From Dichotomocladium elegans (Eukaryota; Mucoromycota; Mucoromycetes; Mucorales; Lichtheimiaceae): DNA of 64,000 bases. The stretch lies in contig JAIXMN010000002.1 in assembly GCA_025716815.1 (NCBI GenBank), forward strand, positions 1,984,001-2,048,000, given 5' to 3'. Under the pieces are notes generated by a model. That model was given only the letters and a program-made list of their open reading frames with translations. It had not been told where the DNA came from and ran no database searches. Of this stretch, positions 23,110 through 35,093 are shown piece after piece (position 1 is the first letter of the stretch; every line of letters begins with the position of its first letter). The translations under genes and the position numbers were made by a program.

Positions 23110-25560
23110 TTAGGCCGATTTGGCCTTGAGCGAGCGGAAGTATTTCGCAACCTCCACCATGTTGACCAAAGCAGCCTCAGTTTCTGGCCTAGAATGGGTG
23201 ATAGCCCGGGGCACATTAGTTTGGATTCAATTGTAACCACTCAAAACGGGCAGCTTACATACCACTGACGACTCTTTAAACCGCAGTCGGGGTTGGCCCA
23301 GAGGAGGTGTTCGGGAATGTACTTGAGCATGTCGGCGAAACGGGTCTTCATCTCCTCCACCGAAGGCACACGAGGAGAGTGGATATCGTACAAGCCAGGA
23401 CCGATCTCGTTGGGGTACTGCTTGGCCTCGAAGATCTTCAAGAGCTTCTCATCGGACTTTGAGTTCTCAATAGTGATGACATCGGCTATGGCATATCAGT
23501 ATTAGATAAGAAAGAAAGAAAAGACACGATAGATTATTACCATCCAAGGCAGCAATGGCGTCAAAGATATCGTTGAAGTCTGAGTAGCACATGTGGGTGT
23601 GGATCTGAGTCTCGTCGCGGATACCAGAGGTGGCCAAGCGGAAGCAGGCAACAGACCAATCCAGGTAAGCGTCCCAGTCGGCCCGGCGGATGGGGAGACC
23701 CTCGCGGATGGCAGGCTCGTCGACTTGGATGCACGGAATACCGGCAGCCTCGAGATCGTTGACTTCGTCGCGAAGGGCAAGGCCGATCTGGGCGCAGAGC
23801 TCGTTGGCTGGGATATCGTCACGGACAAAGGACCATTTCATCATCGTGACAGGACCAGTAAGCATGCCCTTCATGGGCTTCGATGTGAGCGACTGAGCAT
23901 ACTTGATTTCCTCGATAGTCATCGGACCGCGTCGAGCGACGTCTCCAAAGATCACAGGGGGCTTGACGCAGCGAGAACCGTACGAGACAACCCAGCCGTT
24001 CTCCGTGAAGTCGTAGCCATGCAACAGGTGGCCAAAATGCTCCACCATGTCGTTACGCTCAGGCTCACCGTGGACCAAGACGTCGAGGCCGATGCGCTCC
24101 TGGAATTCAACCATCTTCTTCATCTCGGCCTTGATGAACGCATCGTAATCCGCAGCTGAGAGCTCACCCTTGTTGTGCTTCTGGCGGGCAACACGGATCT
24201 CCTTCGTCTGCGGGAACGAACCGATCGTGGTGGTGGGGAAAAGAGGCAGCTTGAGCTTCTTGACCTGGGCCTCACGGCGGACCGGGAAGGGAGAAGCGCG
24301 CTTCCAGGCCGCAGCAGGGATCTTGGCGACGCGATCGCGGACAGCGGGATTGACCGTTTGCTTCGAGGTACGGCGGGATTCGACAGCGGCTGCGTTGGCA
24401 GCAAGAGCATCCTTCACAGAGTCCCGACCGTGGTTGATGGCCTTGGCAATCACCGAAATCTCAGCGCATTTCTCGGCCGAGAAAGATAACCAGCTGAAAA
24501 GCTCCGGGTTCGCAGCCTTGATCTTCTTTTCAAAGGAGGTGGAGAAAGGCGAATGGGCGAGCGAGCATGAGGGCGCAATGAAGACGCGGTCCTTACCGAG
24601 TGCAGCGACGGCCTTCTCGGCCAAGGCAATGGACTTGTCAAGGTTGTTGATCCAAATGTTACGGCCATCGACAAGACCAAGGGAGAGAATCTGATCCGCC
24701 TTGAGAAGGGGCAGGATGCTATCGAGCTCCTCGGGGGCGCGCACTAGATCGAGGTGGATGGCGTTCACATAGTCCTTGACTGCATAGATGTTGTTCTCGA
24801 CACGGCCAAAGTATGCGGCGATCAGCAGCTTCAGAGTGGACTGCTCCTTAAGGGTCTTGTAAGCCTTCTCCAACGCGAGCTTGACATCTGCGGCCAGATC
24901 AAAGACAAGAATGGGCTCGTCGATCTGGACCCATTCAGCGCCAGCCTCAGCCAACTGCTTCAGAAGTTCGACATAGAGCGGGAGAACCTTGGGCAAGAGC
25001 GAGAGGGTGTTGAAAGGCTCAGAGCCCTTGGCAGCCTTACCAAGGTAAAGGAATGAGACGGGACCGATAAGAACAGGGCGAGTCTGGATACCAAGCGCCT
25101 TGGCAGCCTTGAACTGCTGGACAGCACGGGGCTGCTGAAGGGTGAACGTCTGGTTGGCCTCGAATTCGGGGACAATAAAGTGGTAGTTGGTGTCGAACCA
25201 TTTCTTCATCTCCATGGCAGGTACATCAATCTTGGCCGACGTCGCGGTGGCAGGCTTCTGGAGACCACGGCCCATGGCAAAATATTGCTCGAGATGGTTC
25301 GTAAGGTGCTGATAACGCTGGGGGATAGCACCAAATTGCTGAGCAGTATCCAGCACACGATCATAAAGGGTGTACTCTCCCGATGGAACATGTTCAATGC
25401 CTTGCTCCTTCTGCAACTTCCAGTGGATGGCCTGGATGTCCTGAACGCCCTTCAGAAGTTCTTCTTCGGAGATCTTGGCAGACCAGAAGGACTCCACAAG
25501 TTTCTTGAGCTCACGCTTAGCACCGACGTAGGGGAAACCGAGGTTAGTAGCGACGACCAT
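23110..25560 (-). CDS. MET6: Cobalamin-independent methionine synthase (MetE)
   Basis: Three exons: 25560-23541, 23485-23263, 23188-23110; 773 aa, matching the roughly 765-aa family. It transfers a methyl group from 5-methyltetrahydropteroyl-polyglutamate to homocysteine, giving methionine in the cytosol. The start [18 protein letters not shown] is the standard N-terminus. The second TIM barrel carries [31 protein letters not shown], and the zinc-site elements [11 protein letters not shown] and [11 protein letters not shown]. The first intron of the 3' part lies just after AIAALD, the second inside the Trp following LKSRQ. Nothing unusual. Confidence 0.97.
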
Positions 25561-26689
25561 TGATAAATCTGAGAGAGAGAGAGAGAGAGAATATGTGTAT
25601 GTGTGTTGTTGGATAATAATGAGTTGGAAAGTGTGTCTTTTATAATAAATCTAGACGTATCGGTTTTTAATTTCCGCGGGACGAGATAGATGGAGGAGAG
25701 ATTTTTGGAAACCATCAATCTGATATCCACTAGCTACCCAGGCAATAAGCTTTACTTACTTTGATTGCCAGCTTTCTCGACTCCCTTCTAAACGTCCATG
25801 AAAAGCTGTCTCTGATGGTTTTGTTACGGTTTGCATCATGGGGTGAGGAGCCCTCCTAATATGAGTTGCGAGTTCCTTGGGAGCAACCAGATTGGAGCCT
25901 GCTTTGTTACGTACAGATGCACGAGGTATAAGATGTTAATAATGCATTTTACAGTTGGAATGATTGGTGAGTTTGGTCGGATGATGTAAAATCTTGTCTC
26001 ATCACGCGAATGCCAACGAATGAAATACTCGAATGTGACTCACTAGTCATCTCGGTTCCATGCATTCTCTGGATCTGACATGTCTCCTGTCTGCGTTATC
26101 ATAGCACATACTTCATAACTACCCTGATAGCAACTGGGAAATTAAAGATGCCGCGATTGAAAATCCATCCCCTGGAGAGCTTTAATGCTTCGCAGTGCGC
26201 ATATGGAATAGGTCAGCAATAAAGTTACGCAACTATGCATATTCGGGTCCTTCCCTTTCATTGAGTGTTCTAAATAAGCCCAGCTAATAAAAACGCTTGT
26301 TCTGTTGGGCATGTAATCTCGCGTACACGCAATTAGCTCTCTATAACGCAAGCCGATATAGATAAATGACGATAACAAATTAATCATCATGTATATAAGA
26401 GCAGTAAAAGAGGAATTGATGTCTGTTCAATTGGAACATATGTGCTAGCGTCAACACTCATAATGCATTCCTGTTCGCATTTTACTAATATATTCTAGTT
26501 TAGACAGACAAAAGCACATACATCAGGAAGAGAGAGAATGAGGACGTTAACACAGCAATCCGAAGATAGTATGTGGCAAAAGACGCTGCGTTGTCCTCAA
26601 GCAACGGCTGCATCGCTGATGAGGAAGAGGTAATCTCTTCAAGCTGCTTGTCCCGGCACATGATACCTGCGTTGCTACAAATGCCCCCG
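25561..26689. other. Promoter and gene-free region upstream of MET6
   Basis: Begins with a GA microsatellite (25571-25590) in the MET6 leader, then about 1 kb of AT-rich DNA with only short frames. No gene recognised; it leads into the transposase remnant at 26.7 kb. Confidence 0.45.
25571..25590. repeat. GA microsatellite in the MET6 leader
   Basis: Ten GA units directly upstream of the MET6 start codon on the minus strand (CT on the coding strand), a common pyrimidine-rich leader. Confidence 0.85.
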
Positions 26690-27035
26690 AATGAAAATAC
26701 AGAAACATTCAGTCAAAAGAAACTGGCTCTCAAATACAGCTGCACGACGTACAGTGAACCAGGGCAGAATGGAACCTTTGCCATTCTGATGTTTAAAGTT
26801 TATGAGCGCATCAGCCGCAGCGAAACAGCTAAGAATGTATGTTCGTTTCAGCAAAGCGACGGACAACGCAGTATATGGAAGTCGCAGTGACAGCGCTTTT
26901 AAACAAAGCAGGACCATGGATCACCCACGTATCCTCAATGAAAAGCATCATAAGGATGTCCATAAAAGATGTCGACGAGAATCCATCATTTGTTTCAGGA
27001 TAGGGATGCCTCAAAAAGCAAACTTGGACTAAATC
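26690..27035 (+). mobile_element. DDE_3 transposase remnant, copy A (N-terminal part only)
   Basis: Two overlapping damaged frames carry pieces matching the N-terminal helix-turn-helix part of the better preserved copies near 40 and 43 kb. First comes a stretch like KYSCTTYSEPGQNGTF followed by VYERIS; then in another frame MSASAAAKQLRMYVRF and RILNEKHHKD. The corresponding segments of copy B read NYTTYTDQDKVSFF and SASAAAKQLRTH. Nothing of the catalytic domain is left. It is a truncated, frameshifted fossil of an IS630/Tc1-mariner-type element; the ends are approximate and no terminal inverted repeats were identified. Confidence 0.6.
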
Positions 27036-27650
27036 TGTCATACGATTAACCAGCAATCACAATGGCAGGCATTTACTTTTTTATCCCGCGTAGCATTCAA
27101 TGGGATCGTTCAAAGAATGGAATCTGAGCAGTCGCTTCATTAATCCTGAACGGTCACTCCTTATCATACAATAAGATGCAGCAACTACGCGGCAACTATC
27201 AAATGGATGTTGTACGTAGTACATACTATAACTATGCTTTGTGAATATCTATCTACCTTGTTATGAGTGTGCCGACAATGTAGTAATCCTCATCCATGGA
27301 TGATATTTTAGCTCCAAATAGTTTAATATGTCGTATCCTTCTTTCTGTCTGTGAATGACTAAATTCACAGTGGCCGAATTCATTCTAGAACCATTATACC
27401 TTTAAGTGGACGTTCTTTGCTTTGCTAGGATGGCACTGTTTCGAAAGCGTTCTGTGGCATATTTGTACCGAGCTTTGATCGCTTTTTTTCTTTTGATCGG
27501 CCATGCTGATTTACACATTTTATTGTATAGCAGTGCCTTCTAAAGTTTTGTGGGCTTCAAGAATACAATGGTGTACCTATAATTAATTATCGGTTATTCA
27601 AAGGATTTATACTGTCTTATGCACATTCACTGGGAAAGAAGATAAACCAC
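27036..27650. other. Gene-free AT-rich region
   Basis: About 600 bp between transposase remnant A and the thioesterase-like gene. No coding frame or repeat recognised. Confidence 0.4.
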
Positions 27651-28785
27651 CTACCTCGCCGATGCCAGCAAGTTCCCTTTATCATCGTAAAGCCAGCCAT
27701 CACCACCTCCATGCCCTTCCTTGGAATCTGCAACGAGGATCCTGGTCAGGACATGGTCCAGACCCTCACGCGGCACATCGAAAAACTGAACTTCAAGTTG
27801 CAACGTCAGGCGCTTGGCGAAGATCGCATCTCGCGGCATCCAAGGCGGCACCGCCAATACATCTGCAAAGCACGGAAGGCTCTTCACATCAATGGGTCGT
27901 CCATCGCCCCAGCGCAGTGCATGCAGCACATGGACTTGATCGCGATCAAAGGCGCATTCAGCACGGAGGATCGACTTGTCTTTAAAAGAAACTTCTGGCG
28001 CAGGTCGCATCATCGCCAGCGAAGGTGGCGGTGGTACATACGTGTTGCGAGGGACTGCAAAACTGACATGGTCCTCGCGGGCTCCCATGGTAACAATAGC
28101 ATGTACCTTCTCCTCTTCTACATCTCCCTGAAAGATAATTTTTAGCTCCACATCTTTTCTTGTTCACACACATATACACACACAATCTCTCTCTCTCTTT
28201 CTCACGAAACGTGAAAACATGCCTTAAGTTTCTGTAGTAAAGTGACCCTGACGACCCAATAGCCTCGTCCACCTTTCTTGATATCCGCTACTCGCAGAAC
28301 ACATGGCCCAATGGCTGGGGATTTGAGAAAGAAGACATTCAGGACGACCGGATCTTTTCGTCCGCAATGCTGCATTGCCGCCTCCAGAACAATACAGCCA
28401 AGGTAGCCTATGGATGCGTTTTATTTTGTTTATTTTTTTTTTAGCAATTGGCTCTGAAAGATCCACCCGCATCTTTCTCGCGCCCCACCACCCTCCTGCA
28501 GGCTCCTGCTGGAGGTAGCATTGTGAATAATCATTACCGCCCTGTTGCAAAATGGAATAAAGTCAAGTTACTGGTTGCGTATATATTGATAATAGACTGT
28601 CATCTATACCTGTGGGAAACCGTTCAGGTACCGCCAGCCCTGTCCATGATCATAAGCTATAATGTCAACGATACAAAGAAAAAACTCACGCCGTAAATTT
28701 CTCCTTGGTAAATCGACTCCTTTGTTACTGCATCTGTTCCTTGGAAGTCAAGATGAAGTGCTTTGTCGAGATTGTATTCGTGCAT
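27651..28785 (-). CDS. Acyl-CoA thioesterase-like double-HotDog protein, with a 4-nt microexon
   Basis: Five exons: 28785-28690, 28639-28610, 28541-28538 (4 nt), 28407-28206, 28158-27651; 279 aa, total divisible by three. The N-terminal HotDog part runs MHEYNLDKALHLDF, then GWRYLNGFPQ, GG, and YLGCIVLEAAMQH. The assembled NGFPxGGYL is the conserved turn of this fold and is only obtained if the 4-nt exon ggcg is included between cag and gtaatg. The C-terminal HotDog part ends WLYDDKGNLLASAR, with the usual LDRILVADSxEG-like element (LTRILVADSKEGHGG). Relatives hydrolyse acyl-CoA thioesters, often in peroxisomes; the C-terminus lacks an SKL-type signal, so location is open. Family call good; the microexon is an inference from phase and motif. 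Confidence 0.82.
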
Positions 28786-28967
28786 GTGAGGAGAAGATGA
28801 ATGAGCGAAAGGCTAAGGTACCATTCGGGTCATAAAACGTCAGGGTTCCCCCACCCCTCCCCCACCCATCCTATCCATAAATAAGATCACATGGATTCCA
28901 CAAGCAATTTAATACATAAAAACACGCAAAGCGGTGGGTCTGTATGAAACACACTCCGCATATTACT

Positions 28968-30068
28968 CTATCGCATCCAAGCGGTCAGTGCAACACGTTG
29001 CGTGTTAGCAGGAAGAACAGCATGATCGACCACGCCACTCAGGAAGATGACCAGCTTGCCCAAGAGTGGATCGACTGTCCGGTCAGCTGCATCTGTTACT
29101 CCATTGGGTGAAGTGCGACCGTAAATCTTGAGCTCGCCACCGTGTCCGGGCGTCCATCCAGGATTTAGGTACAAGATGGCGGTGATACGGCGCTGATGGG
29201 TATCCTCCGGATCATCCGTAGGGAAGGCGTCGCGGTGTCGCTCGTAGCGCGCACCCATACCTGGGTTATATACGGCGAGCTGATACTCCGTTCGACCGTT
29301 GAGGCGGATCATTTTGGCGAGGTCGTCATGAAGAGGTCCAGAAATAAAATCGAGAACGGCCTGGAGATGCACGCCATTCTTGCCGCTCGCGCGTTGTTGA
29401 GGGTCAAGCCTGTATACGGATCTCCATCAGTTAGTTAAGTCTGTTTATCTTTTTCCTTCACCTTCACAACAACATGCATTTGTTACCAAGTGATCCAGTC
29501 GTCACGGGCAGTGCCATCACGGAACGGGTCATCAGGATCATTAGCGAGATCACTTGCCCGTGTATATTCGCCATTCTCATAAAGCTTCTCAGCCTCTATG
29601 CGAGCTCCTACAGCAAGGATTACCATTCCACTTTCGTTTCTCAGAAAGGCGATGTATATATATATATATATATCATTTACCTTTAAGCGTGGGCAAATCA
29701 ATCAATCCATCCACAGTAGCCCAACCATGTGCATACAAGTCCTCGATCGTCCGCGCTGAAAGACACGTCAAATTCCAATGAGCTGAGTCGGCTTGCGATT
29801 CAGTCGTATTGATCTCGTGATAAAACAAACGCTGGGCAATGTACAGTGGATTTTCTTGTTCATCGAGATATTTGAGGAGTTCATTCTCGGGAATCTCCTC
29901 CACTACTTCTTCTTCGACGTCGTCAAGCTGATCCGGGTCATATTCGTAATCGGAGGGCAGATCGCTCTTGTTGTCGGGAAAATCAGGTAGGTCATTTTCT
30001 TTTCCTGCTACCTTGAGAATACGCGATTCAAGTGCACCTTCTGGATTCATTTTTTTGTCTGTAGACAT
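28968..30068 (-). CDS. Prolyl 4-hydroxylase-like 2-oxoglutarate/Fe(II) dioxygenase
   Basis: Three exons: 30068-29681, 29607-29487, 29409-28968; 316 aa. The N-terminal about 80 residues are acidic and disordered (DQLDDVEEEVVEEIPENELL). The C-terminal half is a jelly-roll dioxygenase: metal ligands HxD in YERHRDAFP, distal His in VDHAVLP, 2-oxoglutarate-binding Arg in TQRVALTAW, and ITAILYLNPGW plus GGELKIYG strands. The pattern resembles EGLN/PHD-type prolyl hydroxylases rather than collagen enzymes. No signal peptide, so probably cytosolic or nuclear. The substrate is unknown; oxygen-dependent hydroxylation of a regulatory protein is possible but not shown. Confidence 0.9.
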
Positions 30069-31537
30069 GGGGGTTAGGTTGGGGAAAAATTGCCTGACTT
30101 GTCAAAAAAAAAAAAGCTCGATTGCATTGTGTTTCATATAAGATAATCGCCGCGCGCGCGCCCCCGCCCCAACCACTCACTCACTCACTCACACCCTCGC
30201 ACAAAAAAAGTCTTTGCTGAGTCTGAACTATCTGTATGGGATGTCCAAGAGGGCATCCAGCCACTATCTAGCGGATAGATATGCTCAATAGGATTCGGCA
30301 ATGTGCAATATATTCATCTGCTTTTAAGTATGAGAGAGGTGAATCAAGCAACGCTCGCGCAAATGCTTTGATCACTGATCGAGAATCGCGCGGATTGGGG
30401 AAAGGTTATTGAATCTTTATTGCTTGCTTTCCGTGGTCTCGGATGCCAGTCCGAGAAAGCCGTATAATCCGGAGAGGGCCAACGCGGATAGGGCATGAGC
30501 GATATTTCTAGATTGGGTATGTTTAACACTGAGGATTATATGGGGGAGCGTTTCGTTTACAAGCTTGAAATCAGCCCTCGAGAACGTTTTTGGAAGTGGG
30601 TTTCTCTTTCTCTTCTTCGTCTTCTTCTGGTTCACCCCGTACGATGACTACCAACTGGTGATGATTACACCTTACTACTATAGCTACCCAGTTGCTCGTC
30701 GAAAGAAGCATTCGGCACTGAACTTCATATGCTGTCTAAAGTCCTGGCCTGTGGGTAATTGCAGTCTGCTCATTCCTCACGATAGTTGATACTTTCCTCT
30801 TGTGTCCAAAAAGATAGCACGACCTGTCCATCATTATTATTGCCTAATTACATAAATCAAGTTCTTCTCGTCGCCTGCATCAAGATATCACGCTATCTCG
30901 GCAGAAGTATGGGCCCTGATACTCGAATTGGTCAAGGTCTTTTCTTACACCCGGGCAGAGCGGGCATCGCCTTGTAGATGTGTGGAAACCCGTGTACATC
31001 GAGTCATCGCCAGAGTATTGCCGGAGCGATCGTGCCGAATAACTATGAGAGTATCTCCAAGTTTTATAATGAACAAATCCACGCCTCCGACTGTTGCGAT
31101 CATATCGTTCGTCCGGACAAACGCCTCGTCAAGGAAGGAGAGAGAGATACTCTCTTATAAATCTATTGAGACGCGCAGGGAGGATATTGGACAGTTTTGG
31201 AACCAGCGACATATCACACGGGCTGCGATGATAAGGGTAATGCAGATATATACGGCTCCAGTCATATACGTAGCAAGGATTGGGTAAGACGTTTGTAATA
31301 GAAGGCCTACGGTTGTTCTTCAAGCATATTATAATACGCTATCTTGGATCATTTGTGAAAAAGAGATGCCTCAAACCCATAGTTGATGCAACGCTAAATA
31401 TTCTTTTGAGTCTATATAGTAAGTACTGGACTGAAAGGGGAAAAGAACACAGAAAACCCGATTGGCGGAAATATGTATGTACAAGGAGTCGAATTAATCG
31501 GTAAAAGGGGTTATTAGAGGGAGTTGCTGGCGAACTA
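30069..31537. other. 1.5-kb region between dioxygenase and TRK genes
   Basis: Contains an ACTC tetranucleotide run near 30174-30192 in the dioxygenase promoter. A weak minus-strand stretch at 30417-30635 encodes a short peptide with one hydrophobic segment (ALSALALSGLYGFLGLA), too little to call a gene. The remainder to 31537 is the 3' flank of the TRK gene, AT-rich and without coding character. Confidence 0.4.
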
Positions 31538-34196
31538 TCACAGGGTACTTGACCGCGAGTAGAACATGACATTTGGGATATTAGAGCTTTGGTTTGTCAG
31601 TGAAGTATTGCGGCGCTTGAGTATCTGGTCCTCGACTTCCTGCTGCTCCAGTTGTTCAGAGGGAAGCAGGATAGCTCGGTCAATGGCCGATGGGAGTCCT
31701 ATTGTATTTGAAACCATGTGAGATAGAGAAAGAAGGGAAGAATATAGGTTGATGGGAGCTCAAAACAAATGTTATACCTCGATGGCGACCGCGGTACATG
31801 AGAGCAATAAGGACTAGTTTGCTAAGTGTATGGTATTGACCCGCTTGAGAAGTTGAGGTATTTGGGTATCCTGTTGAGCCGCCCACATTAGCAAATGCCG
31901 AAACGCACTCGTAGATCACAGTGCCCATGGTAATAGGAGACGGTGCAATAATAGCAGCCGACTCGATGACACAAATGCAAAAGATCCCGGCAATCACCCA
32001 GCAAATATCGCTGGTGAGCTGTCTTTGGATTTGAGTAAGGACGAAGAAGTCAGGTCGCCGCATCTTCATAAGCTTCCGGGACGTTGTCATGACGCTGCTT
32101 ATCGTTGGATGGCGCTGGAGCTTGATGAATGGTGCCGGTCCTCGCAACTCGCTGTCAGAAAAGGTTACTTTTTCCTCATCTTCGCCTCGGTAAATGCCTA
32201 GTGCCCGTTCCTAGTAAGTCATTTTTTTCGTTTTTGTCGTTTAGCGATAACGTGATCATGTAACTGAGCGGCGTTATGAAATGAGAAGTGCACGTGTATA
32301 TATACCTGGTACACATTACTGTTGCGCATTGAGATCGCGACTGGGTAAACACTGATATACATAGCAACGATGTAAACCAGCTGTGTGCCTGGATTCAAGT
32401 CACCAATACCAACCACGCTGAAACCAGCTGCAGGAGAAGAGAAGGGCGGCAGCAATTAAAACTCAAAACACCTTTTTAATAAGCACAGCAGCCTCCTTAC
32501 CGTTGCGTGTTGCTACCGACTGGAAAAACCCGTCCAGAAATCGGGAAGGCCACGGAAGATCTTGAAGAACAGGCAGCCAAAAATCAAGAGCAATAAAACA
32601 GACAACTTCGGCAATGGTGATGGTAATAAGAACAATGAGTAGCCACCAAGTCTGAGTTGAAGGGAAGAGAAGTGTGTAACAACGCCGCGGATGGTCAAGC
32701 AAATATCGGAATGTCTCCCGCCTAAGTGACTGAGAGCTTGGTGTGCATTTGTAAAGCACCCAGATGATAAAACGCAGCAGGATGGCATATGCCGTATTGC
32801 CGACTAAAATGAGTATAATCGTCAAAATCAGCGGAAAGGGGGCATTTTTGAATGGAACCAGGCTAGCATCGAGATGGGCCAAGCCAAGGTTGTTGTAGGA
32901 GGACATGCCCATGAAGAATGAAAAGAACCAGGGATCCACAGGCTCAGGGTTAGATGTAAGCAATACTTCTTGGGCGTATGTAGAGCAAGCAACATAGATC
33001 CGGAATGCAAAGGAGGACAGGATAACAAAGCCAAGGTAGTACATGGGCACGATCCGCGAAAGCATGTCCAGCGCTCGGTACTCGGCCCCACCAATCCTGT
33101 ACCGTTGCTGACGTGTCAGTTGGCTCTTGTCAATTGGTTGCTGCATAATGTCCTCAAAAAACGCCTCATCGTCGTCGTCGTCCGAAGAATCGAGATAAGT
33201 TTCCGTTAGCGGGTCATCAGCCTCTCTCGCAATTCTTTCCATCAATTCATCGAAACGTCGTTCTCTTTCAAGTCGACGCCGCGCAATCTCTCGCTGCTGC
33301 TCTACATCGCCAGCGAATGCTATACCTTGGTGATGTTGCTGACTGCTTTCTTCGCCTTCAGTATGGTTGATCGCGCCATTGTTGCCGGCAGTAGTAGTAT
33401 CGGGAATAGTCGTGCTTTTGCTACTGGTGGATGCTGAGGTATCATTGTCAAATGGATGAATATGGGGATCATCGGCAGACGACGATGGTGTTGGAACATG
33501 CTCTGCCTGCGTAGCCTCTACCACATGATCTGCATCTCCATCCCGGTATTTGTGCTCGTATCGGATATCGCGGAAGAAGTTGCGAATATCGGCAGGATTG
33601 GTCATCCAAGAACTAATGGAACGACGGGACGGTCTACCAACACTGCTGCTACGATAGTGATGGCGGCTGCGTACTCCTGGGATCGGAGACGAGGCTGTAG
33701 AAGTGAGAGAAAAACGTCGAAGGCGGCGGTTTATATTGGATGCTGTCTGTGATTTGATTGAAGCTGCGCTGTTTTGGCGCTTGAGTCCGATTTCGACATC
33801 GTGTCTCTTCTGCCGCTCTCTCCGCCTGTTCTCTTCACGCATGCGACGAGCTTTGTTGAACAACAAGATATCCTCGAAACGCTTAGAGAAGTAGTGTTTG
33901 CGGACGACCAAGACAATGTACGAGACCGCAGTGTGGGATGCAAGGAACGAGTTGAAGTACATGATCGCCACCTGGTATGTGCTTAGCTCTGACATTGGTA
34001 CGGTATTTAGACCAGTGTTCGTAACGCCTGTAGTTGCGGTGAAGAGGGCATCGATGTAGTTCCAGTTAGTGCCGGGTTGGCAGTAGTACAGACCCGACGA
34101 CAGCAGGATCATGAAAGCTATATAAAGATAATGGAGCTGGAGAAAGTGCACATGGTTGTCCCAAAAGGCAACCAAAGCACCACGGATTCGGTCCAT
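31538..34196 (-). CDS. TRK1: TRK-type high-affinity potassium transporter, with one apparent frameshift
   Basis: Four exons: 34196-32501, 32427-32306, 32211-31778, 31698-31538; 803 aa if one extra base is discounted. Plasma-membrane K+ uptake protein with four pore repeats; the P-loop segments seen are TGVTNTGLNT, MSSYNNLGLAHL, GFSVVGIGDLNPG and SAFANVGGSTGYP. A long charged cytoplasmic loop (about residues 110-380) separates repeats 1 and 2, as in fungal Trk1. In exon 3 the frame switches between ALGIYRGEDEEK and SDSELRGPAPF at a run of five A (plus strand 32159-32163). With four A the frame and all later phases fit. It may be a sequencing error or a real lesion. An upstream in-frame ATG at 34268 is possible; I prefer MDRIRGALVAFW. 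Confidence 0.9.
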
Positions 34197-35093
34197 GATA
34201 CGGGCCAAACGAGGGATCGCGCAAAGGAAGTAGAAAGAAGAAAAAGAAGAGGAAGAGGACTTGTACAAAGTTTTTTTTTTAAATTGGTTTGTTTCTTTTA
34301 AAAATGCACAATTAAGGGAATAAATGTCAGCCTACCTGAGTTTACCATTTGTAAAACATTTTTCATTCCACGATGTGGGCGGTTTAGCCGGAGCGCAGAC
34401 GGCGCAGCCGTGCTTGCTGTCGTCATCATTATCTGCAGCCTTCGTTCGGCCTTACGGTTTTTCAACGGCATAAACAGAACCATAAGAATATTCGACGATT
34501 GCGAAATGTCCCGGTTTGAAAAATAAAATGAGATCCTGCGAGTGAGCCATCCATTCCAATATATGTAATATATACATATATTATAGAACGACATTAGTTC
34601 CAAATTCGTTTTGGATTATAGATGGATTATGCAGATGTACATCTCTCTCTGTACCATCCTTGCTTTCGAAGACCCACAAACTGAAGTGTCTGGTCTTGTC
34701 CAGAACAACTAAACGAAACTTATTTGGAAATACCTCGTGGTACCCTCGCCGATTCAGTCTTATAAAATCAAGTCTAGATGGATTGAAAAATCCGTTTCAA
34801 TTGAAGATTACTATCATTGCTGCTTAACAAAATGTGTATAAGCTGCAAATATTATTCCGTGATATTACACTCTTGACGGTGGTTGCAATTCCTTAGGAAA
34901 ACATACGCACGCAGTGATGGAAGAGAGTCATACGAACAAAGATACTGGACTGGTGTGCAGATGTGTACGAGCGGGCGGGCGGAAAGCAAATGAGCAGGGA
35001 GGGGAGCGGGGCTGTACGCTAAATTTGGACCAGTCGCGCCTTGCGCTTTTTTCTTTTTTGCTTTATTCCAACTCGCATTTTTACAACTTCCGC
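34197..35093. other. Divergent promoter region between TRK and PP2A-B genes
   Basis: About 900 bp of AT-rich DNA between two divergently transcribed genes, so it should contain both promoters. No gene or distinct motif recognised. Confidence 0.45.

Noticed and set aside
23593..25563. Several plus-strand frames over 100 codons opposite methionine synthase
   Set aside because: Antisense shadows of the MetE coding region.
30417..30635. Small minus-strand frame with one hydrophobic segment
   Set aside because: Start context and upstream exons could not be found; not enough to separate it from chance.
34197..34268. Longer N-terminus for the TRK transporter starting at 34268
   Set aside because: The extra 24 residues are Ser-rich and unlike the family; the ATG at 34196 gives the typical start, though the longer form cannot be excluded.
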